Shown here: one piece after another, positions 10,522-23,665 of the stretch
How positions within the stretch are numbered: position 1 is the stretch's first letter
Layout of the letters: each line of letters opens with the position of its first letter
Assembly: GCF_003473485.1 (NCBI RefSeq)
Contig: NC_053048.1
Location: forward strand, 34,344,755 to 34,408,754
DNA: 64,000 nucleotides
Origin: Medicago truncatula
Lineage: Eukaryota > Streptophyta > Magnoliopsida > Fabales > Fabaceae
Reading direction: 5' to 3'
Program-made: the position numbers and the translations under genes
Notes under the pieces: generated by a model
What the model saw: the letters and a program-made list of their open reading frames with translations, nothing else
Databases searched by the model: none
Told to the model about the DNA's origin: nothing

Positions 10522-13500
10522 TCAGCGACCCGGCTTCGCACGTTTCATTCCGCTTGAATTGAATGGGGACACACTGCCACTTGGCCCTGGACTCTCTTCT
10601 CTGAAATTTGAATTCAGCAGAGCTAATTCGCGCAACTGCTGCCTCTTAATAAAGTCTTGTGACTCGTCCTGTGTATGAAACATTCACATCCAAGACAAAA
10701 TTAAAAACACTATATATTCAAGTATGGCTATGTAACTAAACTTCTTTTAAGACAATAATAACAATTAACAAGTATCTCTTTTGTGAATTTTGATAATAAT
10801 TTATTGATATGGTTTTGCATCAAAGAGAAATGACCTATGTCTATTTACATATGTTATGTGTGCGCGTGCATGTGTGTATTAGTATCTAGGCTTCATAGAT
10901 CATGTTATCAAGTCCCCTAATTTATTTGAATAGGTAAATGATGGGAAATAAACAAAAACTAGCAATCCAAAAACACTAAGATAAGTTGCATCTTTTTTGT
11001 TCTGTGAGACAAAGTGAATGAGAATAACAGTTGATTCACAATGCATATAAGAGAAAGAAATAGGTTGAATGAACATACCACAGGTTTGAGCAGTTCTTCT
11101 ATGATTTCCTGAGCCTGTCTGAGCCTTATGTCAACAACATTGGCAGGTAAATCAGCCTCAATCAATATGTGTAGATTTTCATTGAGATGCTCATAGCCTG
11201 GTCTTCCTCGTAATTTGTCTTCCTTGAGATTGAAAAATCAATAATAATCTCAGTTGATATATAAGAAGTATAACCAAGTATAAAATCAATCATGAAATGC
11301 ACCATATCTTTTATGCATTTTTCAATGTAAGACTGGGAAAATTGTGTCTGTCGATAGTACCTTTTCCGGATCTTTTATTGATCCCTTTCCTCTAATATAC
11401 ACGCGGCAACCAGTAGTAGCTTCTACCCGTTTCAAAGAATTGCCTCTAGGTCCCAGAAGTCTTCCAACAAAATTAAACTAATGCAATAAGAAGAAACATA
11501 TTTCTATTACTTATAGTTGATAAGCTTTCAGTTCAAAAACGAAGAAATGAAGGTGTCTAATATAATAATCAAACTTGACTTTCTATAACTGGAATTTGTT
11601 TGAAAGCTTACATTGGGGAATGTGTCTACTGGAATTTCCAGGCGTAATATTCTCTTGACAGTGAATGAACTAGGACTTGCAGGTGCACTTTGCCAGTCCA
11701 TATTCATTCCAGGGGGTCCACATAATCTCTGTTTTGTTCATTATAAAATAATGTTAATGAATAAAACTTGAAAGTAACTATGGTAAATGACAAGAAAAAA
11801 CTATGAGGCCTTTTGTTTAAAAATAAAAAATAAAAATCAACAAGCAATCAGCATTCTCAATCCAAGGAACCAACAAAACATGAAATATTAAAGCTTGAAA
11901 TACCAAACTTCTCTGTAGGTCATATAATTTACAACTTTACTTTTCATGGTTATCAATGCGACGACTCAGATTTTATGTTCGTTATCCTATTTATACATGG
12001 GAGACACTAGTTGGATTCCTGAAGTTGTGAGCAAGCACAAAGTTATTGTTGGAATGCAAGAGTCAATCCTTAACAGTTCGAAATTTTTTGTATTAAGTAT
12101 CAATTCACTTTTTTATATATTTCTTCCAAACTTTCATGCATAAAGTATGTGCCATGTCTAGTGTGTTACCATTAATTTTTTGACTAACTCACTAACAACA
12201 AAACACACATAAAAACAAGAGATATTTAACAAAGACAGACATCTACATGCACACAAGACTACTAGTGAATCGTGATGCATGGACGGATCCATCAATCAAC
12301 GGAGGGGCTGAAAAAAGTTAATGAATATTTGGCTTGCTTGGCCCTAATTGTAAAACTTCTTTTCCATATAGGAGCATTTGTTCGTTAGATCCCTCTGGAA
12401 TCTTCATTAGTAAACCTTGCCACCAATTCCTCACCCAGTCACTAAATGGAAATATGGTTTGTTTGTATCTCTGAAAATTTATGTACCAAATGAAGGTGAA
12501 GTCCTTCATTAGAAATGCTGTGCATAATAGGATTAATACTAATGAGTTTCATCAGGACTGCATGCTCCTAAAGTTTGTTACATACTACTACTGCTACTGC
12601 TACTACTAAAATAACTGAGACAAGAAAACCTTTTACTGATGTAGGGTTCTGCTGTAAGCTTTTTGGTATCTTTGGTGAATGTTGGGTTTGTAGAGTATTG
12701 AGGATTTTCTATTTTGTTACTTTAGAGGATTGAGAGACCTAAGGAAGGAAAGGGAATTTCGAAATCAATGATTTTATATCTAATTCTAAACTCTAATAAA
12801 ATCTTTTCTTTCATCAAAATAATCCTCACATATTTACACACAGGCTTGCGTCAAGGAATGTTTGGTTTTATTGTGATATTTATAATTCCTAATAAATGCA
12901 CATGTTTAAACTTTAATAATGCTCTTTCTTCTCTTACTTAACGTTCATTGATTTTCAAGATTTTCCACTAATTCAAACTTCTGGAAATGTCAAGAGTTAC
13001 TGAAAATATCTCTTCATTTTTATTTTATTTTTGGTCAAGTAGTGTAGTGGCTAGAATTGAATTTTTAAGGTGAATGAGTAGGGTGTCTGGATTTTGAATC
13101 CCAACCCTTGCATATAACAATGCATTGTCCTTGCGAACTGAGCTATGCTCACAAGGACAAATATCTCTTCATATTATCATTCTATCATAAAACATATCAT
13201 AATATCTTATATTATCTCTAAGGATTAGTTTCCATATTTCCTTAGGTATCATGATTTATCATGCAGTTAAGATTAACAATTTATCATGCATATTTTATCA
13301 AAATTATTTATTATTTTTGAGAATTTTCTTTTCTCCTTTAAACCTAAAAGACCAACCCTGGAACTTCGGCACGGTATCAAAGTGATATTATCCTCCATGA
13401 CTTGTCTTGTCGGCATTCTTAACCAAGTTTCCTAATAACAGGAACTCTCGTAAGTTGTAACATTGCCATTATCTCCGTGTCGTTTTTCTTCTTGTAAGTT

Positions 13501-15818
13501 GCACAAAAAATTTGGCCAGCTTTTTCTAACTCAGATTCTCTCTTTATTAGTGGTTTTTTGTTTGTCGTTTTCGAAACCTATCTCTGGATCAGTTCATCCC
13601 TTTGTCGTATCCTCATTAGGTTGTACCACATTAAGAATTCACGTGTAACAAGATTGAAGTTTAATTAGTAAGATTTAGCCTCAGGATAAGCGTGAGAATA
13701 TCAGAAAAATATCTCTTCACATTATTACTCTATCATAAAATATGTGAGGGGTATCTATGATAATCTTATTACGATTAGTTTTCATATTTCTTTACAAATC
13801 ATGGTCTCTCTTTAAGTGAGAAGGGAGCGACGTGCGGAGCAGTATAAGACTGACTCGGTCATTTATAGGCCTCTCCTTGTTTGATTCACTCGGCAGGGCT
13901 GCAGAAAATCCATAAAAAGGCGTAAAAGCTCCTTTAATATTTTGTCATTCCTAATAACATCCAAAAATCATTCATATCAAATCGATATAATTTTGTTATT
14001 CTGAGTATCTCTTTTCCTCCTTTTATATCTCTAAACTTCAACAATAGCCAAGCAACCTGTCTAACGTCTGACACTCTGACCTGTTTTTCGAGAGACTGCT
14101 TTCAGGAACAAAAGAGTAGGTTTTCCAAGCTACTGTAAATATAAGGATTAAGGTTACATGAGACTTGGTAAATATATTATTCAAGATTGACTGGAATGGC
14201 ATCATGGAATCCATGTAGCCAACTACTTGGTGGGAACTAGGAATAAGGCTCGGTAGTTGTGGAGGTTGACTACAAGGAGGACTAGTACTATATGTCACGA
14301 GTTGAATACTTCTCATGTCACAATCCACCATCGAGATAGATGATGAAATTTTTATAAAAAAAAATAAAATAAATCGAAAGTTAGGAATTAGGCAAGCATT
14401 ACGTAATCATTTATAACAGCTACCATATCATAGCAAAAACAAAATGTGCATCTAAACATACAAATAATGTAATAAAACTTAAGCAAATCAATTTCAGATG
14501 CAACAAATTAATAATTTTAAAGCAGTCACCTCCTGCTGAAGACTATTCCATGCACCCATTCCTGTCCCAGAGACATTTGACATGAGGTTTGAAGAAGCCA
14601 TAGGACTAGGACTTCTATGCTGTAGTCTATCAAAGTCACCAAAACCTTGGTTGGACAGCATTCCAGAAACTCTTAATATTTCTGCATATGTAACATTACA
14701 ATCAGAAACCAATGCATACTGTTGAAAATAATAAGAAATTTATAGAGAGGCAAGTTATAAAAAAAATTGCAACAAAGAGAGGTTAGATTAGACACAAGCC
14801 GAAGTCACTGCAGCCGGTGAATGTCGGCCAATAGATGGAGATCGAACGGCTCGTATTTCAAATATGTCCGAGGATTTAAAATACAAGTTAATATCTAAGC
14901 CATCTGATCTTTATCCTATGACCGAAATCGTAACTGCCAGAAATATAAAAAATTCAAGTTCATGTTTTGTATGGACATGATTATCTTTTAGTCAGAGAGG
15001 TTCAAATTAACCCCTTAGAATAGTCAATAGATACCAAACTAGACTTTGAAAATTACAAAGCCTCGCCCTGTGAGGGTTCGGCTCACACAAGACTCAAAAT
15101 TGAAAATTCCTCTGAAAAGCGGTGCAGTGGATTTCACGTCGGAACACTCACCATCAAATTTACCACTTTTTGCACAAAATTAAGACTATGAAGCCACATT
15201 TCATCCAATGTTAAGACAACATCAAATAAGGGACAATTTTTCCATTTAATTAATTTTCATTTCCACACCTAACAAAACATCAATATCAAGTGAAGTAAAA
15301 AGGGAATAGTTCCACCAAAATGATAGATGATAGACAGAGCAATCAAAGCATGATCAACACTATCTAAACCATTAACATGATCTAAGAACAAACATCAAAC
15401 ATACCATCATAAACAACAAGTTGAAAAAAAAATCTAAGAAAAATAGATCCACAAACATAAACATGAACAGACCTTGATTCAAGAGGCGGCTACATATAGG
15501 AAGCACTTGCAGAAAAGGTCCAAGCTTTTGATGTTCTGCCAGCAACTCTGACAGATACTGACTGCCAAAACAAAAAAACATCAAAAACCCTTTTCATTTC
15601 TGAATCAAAAGCACATAAATTTATCAAAAGCAAACACAACTAAATCCAAAAAAACAACCCTTTTAATTCTTTATACCAAAGCTTGAATCTTTTTTATCAA
15701 AATTGATCTCTCAAAGTAAGAGAAAAAGTATACTATACCTGTCAACTTCTGAGCTGGGTCTAATCTGAGGAGAAGCTGCTCTAGCATGAGAGAAGTTCTG
15801 ATTATACAAACCTGACAT
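10522..15818 (-). CDS. KH-domain (STAR/quaking-like, SPIN1-like) RNA-binding protein
   Basis: Seven coding exons with GT-AG junctions: 15739-15818, 15473-15561, 14530-14681, 11612-11728, 11361-11477, 11079-11222 and 10522-10668. They give 281 aa, starting [20 protein letters not shown] and ending KRAKPGR. Residues 27-60 ([24 protein letters not shown]) form the STAR-type N-terminal dimerisation helix. The KH domain runs from about 130 to 235, with the GPRG loop at 155-158 and the conserved [19 protein letters not shown]. The last exon is the plant STAR tail ([21 protein letters not shown]). Homologues such as rice SPIN1 and Arabidopsis At3g08620 bind RNA and have been linked to flowering control; the target here is unknown. 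Intron 3 (11729-14529) is 2.8 kb and carries a SINE. A 3' UTR of 150 bp or more is conserved in the pseudogene copy. Confidence 0.95.
13018..13158 (-). mobile_element. tRNA-derived SINE in KH intron 3
   Basis: On the minus strand it has an A-box-like stretch (AGCTCAGTTCGCAAGG), a B-box-like stretch (GGGATTCAAAATCC) and an A-rich tail. A 14-bp target duplication AAATATCTCTTCAT lies at 13004-13017 and 13159-13172. It belongs to the same family as the copies near 17208 and 42502. Confidence 0.85.
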
Positions 15819-15989
15819 GACTAACTTTTTTGTTTAAGCTGCTTTTTTCCTTTCCTTAAGGATTGGAAAAAAACCAAACAACCTCAAAAAAGGTTTTTTA
15901 GTTGGTGCAGTTCTTTGCAGAAGAGAAAAAGGAGAAACTGACCAAGACCAACATCATCAATAAAGGGGTTCTGTAATAAGGAGAAAAAA

Positions 15990-17190
15990 CAACAAAAGGT
16001 GTTGATTTTTTTTTTTTAGCATAAAATGAAATTATTTTATTTATTTTTCTTCATTTTGTTTTCTCTCTCTTTTTACTATTCTTAATACTTTTCCTGTTTT
16101 GGTTTTTTAAAATAATAATTAAATAATATTTCCTTGTCAGAAAAACAAAAATAATTAGAAAAGTGGAAGACAGTTAAAGTACATGTAATATCTAAATAAG
16201 GAAACATAAGTGTAAACAGTTAAAGTTAAGGTTGTAAAAAGATAGATTTTGTTCTTTGGTAGTTAAAAAATTTCACAGTGGTTGGTTGAGGAAGTGAAGT
16301 GGTTAAGGACATAATAATAATAATAAAAATAAAATAGATTTGATTTTTGAGTGCCACAATAATATAATAAAAAAGAGGGTAGAAATATAATGCAAGAGAC
16401 AAGAAGATGAACAGGTGGAGACGCGTGTTGGGCATGCAAGAAAATCAAAGGTTGTAATGTTAGGAGGGAATGTGGAGAAGAAAGATACACCCAAAATGTG
16501 ATGATCATGAATGGGCATTGATAATGATGTTTGACAACGTAGACTTAGCTGGACCGTTACACATTGCATATATATATACATTCTATTTTTTATCTAAATA
16601 GATTCATATTTACTATTGTGTACTTTGTCAAACACAATCTGAATTGCATGCGGTAAGGTAACTCACCGCATACAACAACAGAGCTGAAAAAATATTTATA
16701 ATTAGTTATCGCTTGCAATTTACTATTGATAAATCAAGTATTCAGTGACTTAATTACTTGCCCATTATCAATAATATTTAAAAGTATGAAAAATATTGAA
16801 CTCTATTTAATTTCAACTGTAACAATTCTTTAATTTCAACTCTAGATATAAGGGATCTAAATTCAACAGGATCACTTGGACCCAATGCAATATATGTTTT
16901 TGCACTATTATTGGTTCATCCATGGTGTAGTGTTGGGTTTCGCTAGTTATTAATGAATAGATGCTACATTCAAACAACAAAAAAAGAGAAATCACATGAG
17001 CTCAAAATTCAAATATGTTTAAAATAAGAAAAGTTTAAGAGAACAACAGTTCCATTAAAAATAAATAAAAAATAAAAAAGTGCACAGCAGTTAGCTTCTA
17101 AGTTCAATGGAACATGATTTGAAATTCATGAAAAACAAACAACAAAATATATTTTTTTGTTCTAATAGATTTATATGTTTTTGCAAGATA
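15990..17190. other. upstream region of the KH gene and spacer
   Basis: 15830-15980 is the probable 5' UTR and promoter of the KH gene. Beyond it lies AT-rich sequence with low-complexity open frames (16226-16581) that I do not regard as genes. Confidence 0.35.
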
Positions 17191-17207
17191 TGATACACCT
17201 CTTCTTT

Positions 17208-17332
17208 ATTTTTTGTCTAGTGATTAGAACTCACATAATTTAATTGTGGAGAAGTGCGGTGTCCGGGATACAAACCCGGACCCTTGCATATAATATGCAA
17301 TATCCATACCAACTGAGTTAAGCTCACGAGGA
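17208..17332 (-). mobile_element. tRNA-derived SINE
   Basis: Second copy of the family at 13018. On the minus strand it shows GCTTAACTCAGTTGGTATGG (A box), then GGGTTTGTATCCCGG (B box), and ends in an A-rich tail (T-rich on the plus strand at 17205-17215). A short TCTTCTTT repeat on both sides may be the target duplication, but it is low-complexity, so the ends are approximate. Confidence 0.7.
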
Positions 17333-17339
17333 TTCTTCT

Positions 17340-19550
17340 TTTTCTTTTTTACAATATATACACCTATTATTAAAAAATAAATTTCATATACTAATATTTA
17401 TCTCTAGTTTAGAATATGAAAAATATATTTTATGCAGTAATATTTATCTTTAGTTCAGTGATGGTGGAATACATTTTCTCTTTTCCACTTTTAATTCTAT
17501 TTAGTTTAGTAATTATCAACATAAAAACATTCACACTATCATCTAACCTTATATTACTTTTTTACAAATATTTACACAACAATCTTACTATGTTTCACCT
17601 TGATGTCACTTATTACATACATCACTTCTTACAGCACCTGAATTAATATCCAAATGATATATAGTTGTACTTCTTTTGTATACATGTTCTTCTAAGTTAT
17701 TTTTTTAACAGCCAATATAAGTATATATCGTGTGTGTGTGTGTATTGGTTTTTTAAGCATGTATATATTAGTTATAATAGAGTATATTTTTCGGGATTCT
17801 TTTGACCAACTTATCTACTAAGGTAGCTATAAGTTTTTGAGAAATGTCTTAATTCAATTGTTTTTTATTCAAAACCACCGAAAGCTACCTACACATGAAC
17901 CTATAAATTTGACAAAATGGCGATTTGTATTATTCAACAAAATAAAAAATTGTTAAGTAGTAGCCCTTAAATAAGTTAATTATTTATTTCCACTAAACAC
18001 AAATATAAATATTCGATAAATATCTTCAGCCAAAAAAAATAGTGAAATATTAAAAATAAATACAAGGAGCAATTACTGAAGTATATTAAGAAATTAAAGA
18101 AAAAAACAGAAGATGCATGTTATGTTAGGAGTAGGGTGGGGGGAAAGGTGTGGTCTTGTCTTGGTCTTGTGCATAAACTAAAGAAGTGTCCACGACCTCA
18201 ACGACACAGTGCAGAGTGGGCCACTATTTTAATTGAATGCCTCACTGCTTCTGCCTCATGAGAAGAATCCTAAGATGTTTTATGCAATAATATACTAAAT
18301 AATACAACGTTTTCTTTTGGTTTTTGTCCTTGCTTTTGATCCCTTCCCTTCTCTTGCATATCAAGTATGCATTGAAAATACCAATATAAACAAAGGGGAG
18401 AAAACAGCAATAATTTGAAGAAGAAAAAAAGCTACCAAAATGGGACCAAAATTAAATTCCTTGCATATGATTATTTTCAACTTAATTGTTTGGAAAATTA
18501 AACATTAACTTGGTCAAGTGAAAAAGGATATGACCTAAATTATGCAAGTAAATGAGAGAACAATGATCCCAACTAACAATGCTTTATTTCCAAAATAATA
18601 GGATGACAGAAGAAAATATGTCTAAACAAAGATTGCCTCCACCAAGTATGACAAGATTCTGACAGGTCATGTTTTCCAAATAGAAAATAGTTGTGGTCAC
18701 CAGTACCAACAGTAGTGGAATAAATAAATTAAACTACTCACTTAAATTTCAATTTTTTTTTTTTTTATGTAATATGAATTTCAAATTTTTTACAAGGAAT
18801 ATTAATTTTTTGACAAAAAAACTAATTAGTTAGTACCCTTCAAAAAAAAAAATCATTCATCTGGATTATATACTTACAACCGAATTTTAAATTATTAGAT
18901 CTCTTCTCTTAAAAATCAGAAGGTTAACAAAAAAAACATTCATCTACCTTGTAGCCTATTCTAAATTTAAATTACCAACTCTTTTTTTTTTCTTTTCATT
19001 ATGGGCTATTTTTTCTTTATAAGCATATTGATTAGTCAATATAAACTCCTAATTCTTGACTCGAGAGAGGACACTAAAAGCTTTTGCCATTCTATCTCTA
19101 TCTATTCAAGGGATGAGGGACAAAGGTTTTGGTTTTTTCATGTTGTCAACAAGTTGAACAATTAATCAGAATAGATGGTGATTGTCTGGTTGAGTTGATC
19201 ATGTCATGTAGGAGCAAAGTTCAAGTCTACGGATCTGTTAGGATGCCTCAGCTGCATACATTACTAATAAGTTTATAAGTTCTATCTCAACTTATAAAAA
19301 TATCAAAATTGCTAAGTTGAACGTCGTGATTGAAGTTTAAACCTGACTTCTCCACTTATGTGTGTGATTTTTAATAGCCATTGTCATATTTCATTTACCT
19401 ATAAAAAAAAGTCTTGAGTACAAATTGGAATGAACTCAAAACTAGAGGATTAGATGTATATGTTAGTTTATGGGTGACTACATTAGTTTTTCTCCTGGTG
19501 TACTCTACCATCCAATTTGAACAAAATAAATTCTTAGGCGTCAATTCTAA
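17340..19550. other. AT-rich spacer
   Basis: No gene seen. There is a short GT microsatellite near 17741 and several homopolymer runs, for example 18753-18765. Confidence 0.35.
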
Positions 19551-19559
19551 ATAGTCTAC

Positions 19560-20060
19560 AGCGTGTGAATGAAAGTGATCTACTACTATTTTGGAATCAA
19601 GCTTAATGATTTATGTATGATGTAGTCCTAGTTCTTGAATCCAAAGTAGATTGTAGCAAATCATATACCTCACCTTCAGCAACATGAAGTTGTGACTTGA
19701 ATTTAGCAACTTTTGCCACGATAAAGATGACGCATACACCTTCACTGGAAAATGAAGCATTAACAATACACTTCAGTTTCCTATGAGGTGGTTTGTGCTA
19801 CCGATCATCGCGTTTCTGCACAATTACCTCCCTTCGATTTGCTTCCTTCAATTAGCTTAGAATGAATAACATTTGCAGGATTCTCCTCCATATTTTCCCA
19901 CAACTGAAAGTTGCTACTTTTCCATATACTCCATAATATTGTGCACCATTTGTTGTGTTGCACCAGTATAAGGTGTGCCATCAATCTTGAAGAAAATGTC
20001 CTTCATGACATCTGCATTCCATAATGGCAAGATGGTATGCACCATATATATCAAAGTGTC
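19560..20060 (-). mobile_element. LINE 3' remnant (RNase H-like domain)
   Basis: The minus strand reads a decayed non-LTR retrotransposon tail. A stretch KWCTILWSIWKSSNFQLWEN is typical of the region after the RT zinc-binding domain. It is followed by HKPPHRKLKCIVNASFSSEG (RNase H beta strand 1, W-K-x-N-x-D-A-S-F motif), VAEGEVYDLLQS (the GEA-x-GLL helix) and LDSKIVVDHF. Frames are broken by indels and stops, and no TSD was recognised. Confidence 0.7.
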
Positions 20061-20623
20061 TTCTTCCATGAGTTGCAAATAAATAAATAAAAAGACTATC
20101 TAAAAACATCTAATTTAAAGGACTACAAAAGGTATTTGACCTAAATTAATATTTCATGAGTTGTAAAAGAAGACACATATCTTTAATATAAAGCACGGAG
20201 TAACTTAGCTTCACATAATTTTCTTTCGGGACATGCTAACTAATATTTATGAGACATTAGTTAAGAAAGTAAAAAATAGAAACTTTTCATTGAAAACGAT
20301 TTTTTTACTTTTATAAAATTGAATATACCACTTTTCATCAATTTCTAATACAATATTTCTATATTTGTTTCTTTAGAGGTACTCTTTAACATTTCCCTTT
20401 TTCAAAACTATAGACAGTTAACTATTGTTTGTTCTTTAGGCATCCAGTAAAGCTGAACACTTTTTAAATCAGGTGAACCGATTTAAAGTGGTTCAACTTA
20501 TTTCCAAAATTTTGAACGAGTGGATGTCTGAGACTGAGAACAATCATTAGATGCCTAAAATGCAATCGTCAAAGCTATATGCATTTGTGAGCATTAAATG
20601 GGTTATCCTTGGACAAATGAATG

Positions 20624-20790
20624 AGAGTGTTTCTCTTTAGGCCCCCGTGATATCTCTAAGGCCCCATAAATACACATATGGTAGTTATCTATAAGATGAA
20701 CATTTCTATGAAAAACGTACATTCGATAGATAACTACCAGATATGTATTGGGGGACCTTAGAAATATTAGAGGGTCTAAAGAGAAATGTT
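20624..20790. mobile_element. hairpin MITE with 9-bp TSD
   Basis: Inverted arms at about 20628-20693 and 20727-20787 leave only a ~33-bp centre. The outer ends are GTTTCTCTTTAG and its partner. A 9-bp repeat AAATGAATG flanks it at 20615-20623 and 20791-20799, suggesting Mutator-type insertion. Confidence 0.7.
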
Positions 20791-20799
20791 AAATGAATG

Positions 20800-23640
20800 G
20801 AGTAATGGGCCAAAAGTGATGGGATAGGCCCATTAACAAAAGTTGTATTGGGCTTTAATGGATTGAAATCACGTTTATTTTCTTTTTTTATTTATAAATC
20901 ACGTTTATTTTCTTGTTCTATAGGGAATTTTTTAAAAAATAAAATAAAATAATACCATAAATAATTAAATTATTTTTGGGTCCAACGAAGTATTTGAGTT
21001 TTGAGGTATTGATCGGGAATGATATACACTCTTTTTCGAACACTATTCTAAACACCACTATGTTATTTGATAAAATTTATATAAGTCTCACACTTTATAA
21101 ATTGATCCCACATAAAATATTTAGATTCAGATGAGTAATAAGATAATGATTGTTAGAAATAAAAATTGCATATCTCATATTTAAAATATAAACCGTCCCA
21201 CTTTGACCCACAGCTTATAAATCGTCACATAATTTAACATAAGTTTTATAACTTTACGTATTATATATGTTTACATAAATAAAAAATATTATATATGTTC
21301 TTATCACAATTGGTTTCTCAAATTTGTTAGAAAATCACGAGGATAATGATCATGATTGTTTTATGAAATAAAGTGTGTGTAGATATTAAGCTTTATGTTT
21401 GATTCATCGTTGAAGTGAGTTGAACACTCACTTTAAACTCATCTCTCAATAATATATTACCAAATAAAGGTTTGCTAACTTACTCTTATACACTAGAGAA
21501 TATATGAAATGATTTTGAAGATGAGTTTTAAATCAGAGAAGCATCCAAGTTTTTTCTTCATGAATGATTCAAACATAAAGGTGTATTGATTCATGAATAA
21601 ACACACCCAAACATTGTGTGAAAAATGAATATGCCCCATCAAACAAATTTTATAACCAGCATGGTCCAAGTTTTACGCAATTTAGGTCATTCAAACGTGT
21701 GGTGATGAGTTCGATTTCTGATGAGCGTGGAGTAGTAGATGATGTTAGGAAAATCCATTACAAAAATTGTCAAATTTATTATACTATATAACAAAAATTC
21801 AGACCATTAAAAGCATTTAGTGTCCATTTAGAATCAAATGAGATTTTAAATGCTCATGATAAATGAAAACAGATTTCTTCATCTATTAAAAAAAAAAAGA
21901 ATGTGTTTGATATCAAATGTTTGTTAGTGACATTTTACCTGTTCATAACTCTCTTGTACTAGTTTTGACATCATAAGTATCTTCTTGATTTTGACACATT
22001 CTTGGATACCTTAGACCACTATAACTTAGATGAAACCAAAAATAGAAAAGTGATTTCCTATATCATTTCAAACCACATTTTACTTTGGGAAACTTAGATG
22101 ATTATTTGACCCTTTCTCTTTTTTTCTTTTATCTTGAGCAACTTATTGAATGACACACATAAACATAACATGGCTACCAAAATGTTTTCCTAAAACATGT
22201 TATAAATATATCTATTAAAAAAAAAAAAACATGTTATAAATATTATTAAGGTGTATGATTGAAATTGCTTTATGTGCTGTTCCATGCCTTGGATGAATGA
22301 AGTTGTGGCCTCAAATTACTTAAATAAACAATATAGAATAGAATGAAGAGAAATAAGAAATTTGTGTATACTTCAGCTAGAAGACACGAAATTATTGGCT
22401 TTTAGTTGACTAGTGTTGGTGGCACTGAGCTGTGAATGTGATGCCATACTTCATCAATTATATCAGCCGTGCAATGCAGCTACACACATTTTTCTTCTTT
22501 GTTCTCTTTGATTATTTATTACATCTCTTTTTGACAAAAGGTTGTTTATTATATAAAGATTGAGTAGTTGACTCAAATAATTAATATTAAAAGGAATGTA
22601 GTAGCTTAGAAGACTATAATATTAAGATGAATAATTGCATACTATACTACAAATTTCATGTGCTATATTAGTTGAAAAAGAAGAACTAGTATTAAATATG
22701 AATTGCATTTGGGAGTGTTTTGATGGCTTAACAGATGAAAAGTTATTTGACACAAGAATAGTATACTTTCCCATGTGCTGCCATCAGTTGAAGTCTTTGC
22801 TGTCAAAACTATGAAGATTTACTTCATGTCCTGACATTGTTGCCTGCATTACAATTACAATGTCCTTTTCATTTGTTGATGACCACTGAAATGCCAGCCA
22901 CTCAACAACAGAAAAGTTTTGTTATTTTTTTTTTATTTTTTTGATTACTTTCTTTTGTCCACTTCTGTGTTTGGAGACAAATTAAAAGACACTAAATTTA
23001 ATAACCAATGATTAGGAGAGACTCCTTCAATAATTAAGTACTTTATATTTTCTATTAATCATTATCTTCGTAATCGTTATGAACATGTGGTTGGCATCGT
23101 AGCAAATGGTTAAAGGCTTGATATCCAACGATTGCTTATAGACAAAATCCAGATGGGGTGGAAGAGAACTCACCTTATGTGTCCATGTTTTCGGACGAAG
23201 AGTAGTTGTTTCAAAAGAGCTGTGGATACTTCGTTCCTATAACATGGTTATCAAAGCAAAAGAGTTCATATTGAAATTTCATCTTGGGTCTCCCCCTCAC
23301 ATAAATGAATGAACAGAAATGATGGTAACTGATCAGTGATCACCAATGTGCCCACAACATTTATATCAAGCTATCAACTTTCAACCATGTGAAAACAAAA
23401 AGTAAAAACAAGTTAAATAACCTCATGAAGTAGATGCTAAAGTTTTTTTTATTCACACTCAGTGGAACTAGACCAAAATTCATGGCATAATAATCAACAC
23501 TTTTGACTCCTAAATTAACACCACAATGAATCATGAAACAAAACAAAAACATTACTGATGTACACAAAAGAAAAAGGTGTAATTAGAAGAATTTCTGATT
23601 ACAGTAAATTAACTTGAATATGAGTGGAACAACTGCACCT
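20800..23640. other. spacer, nothing recognised
   Basis: Long AT-rich stretch with no coding potential apparent to me. The part next to 23666 is the 3' flank of the DUF1191 gene. Confidence 0.35.
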
Positions 23641-23665
23641 AAAGATTGTGCAAAAAAATGTAGTG

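Noticed and set aside
12318-12509. Minus-strand frame of 63 aa in KH intron 3
   Set aside because: Trp-rich wording recalls LINE tails, but I could not match it to any domain. It is left as unassigned intron sequence.
13360-13810. GGTATCAAAGTG near 13372 as a retroelement primer-binding site, with similar text at 13170-13260 and 13720-13800 as LTRs
   Set aside because: The similarity is short and no matching ends or target duplication could be found. Too weak to call an LTR element.
14038-14331. 97-aa minus-strand frame as an extra KH exon
   Set aside because: The KH coding sequence closes in phase without it, and no family member has such an insert at this point.
16226-16581. Three overlapping minus-strand open frames of 69-92 aa
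   Set aside because: Low-complexity Phe/Leu/Ser text from T-rich DNA, mutually overlapping, with no upstream signals.
23050-23330. GGTTATCAAAGCAAAAGAGT near 23247 as a retroelement primer-binding site
   Set aside because: It differs from the canonical site and there are no paired LTRs.
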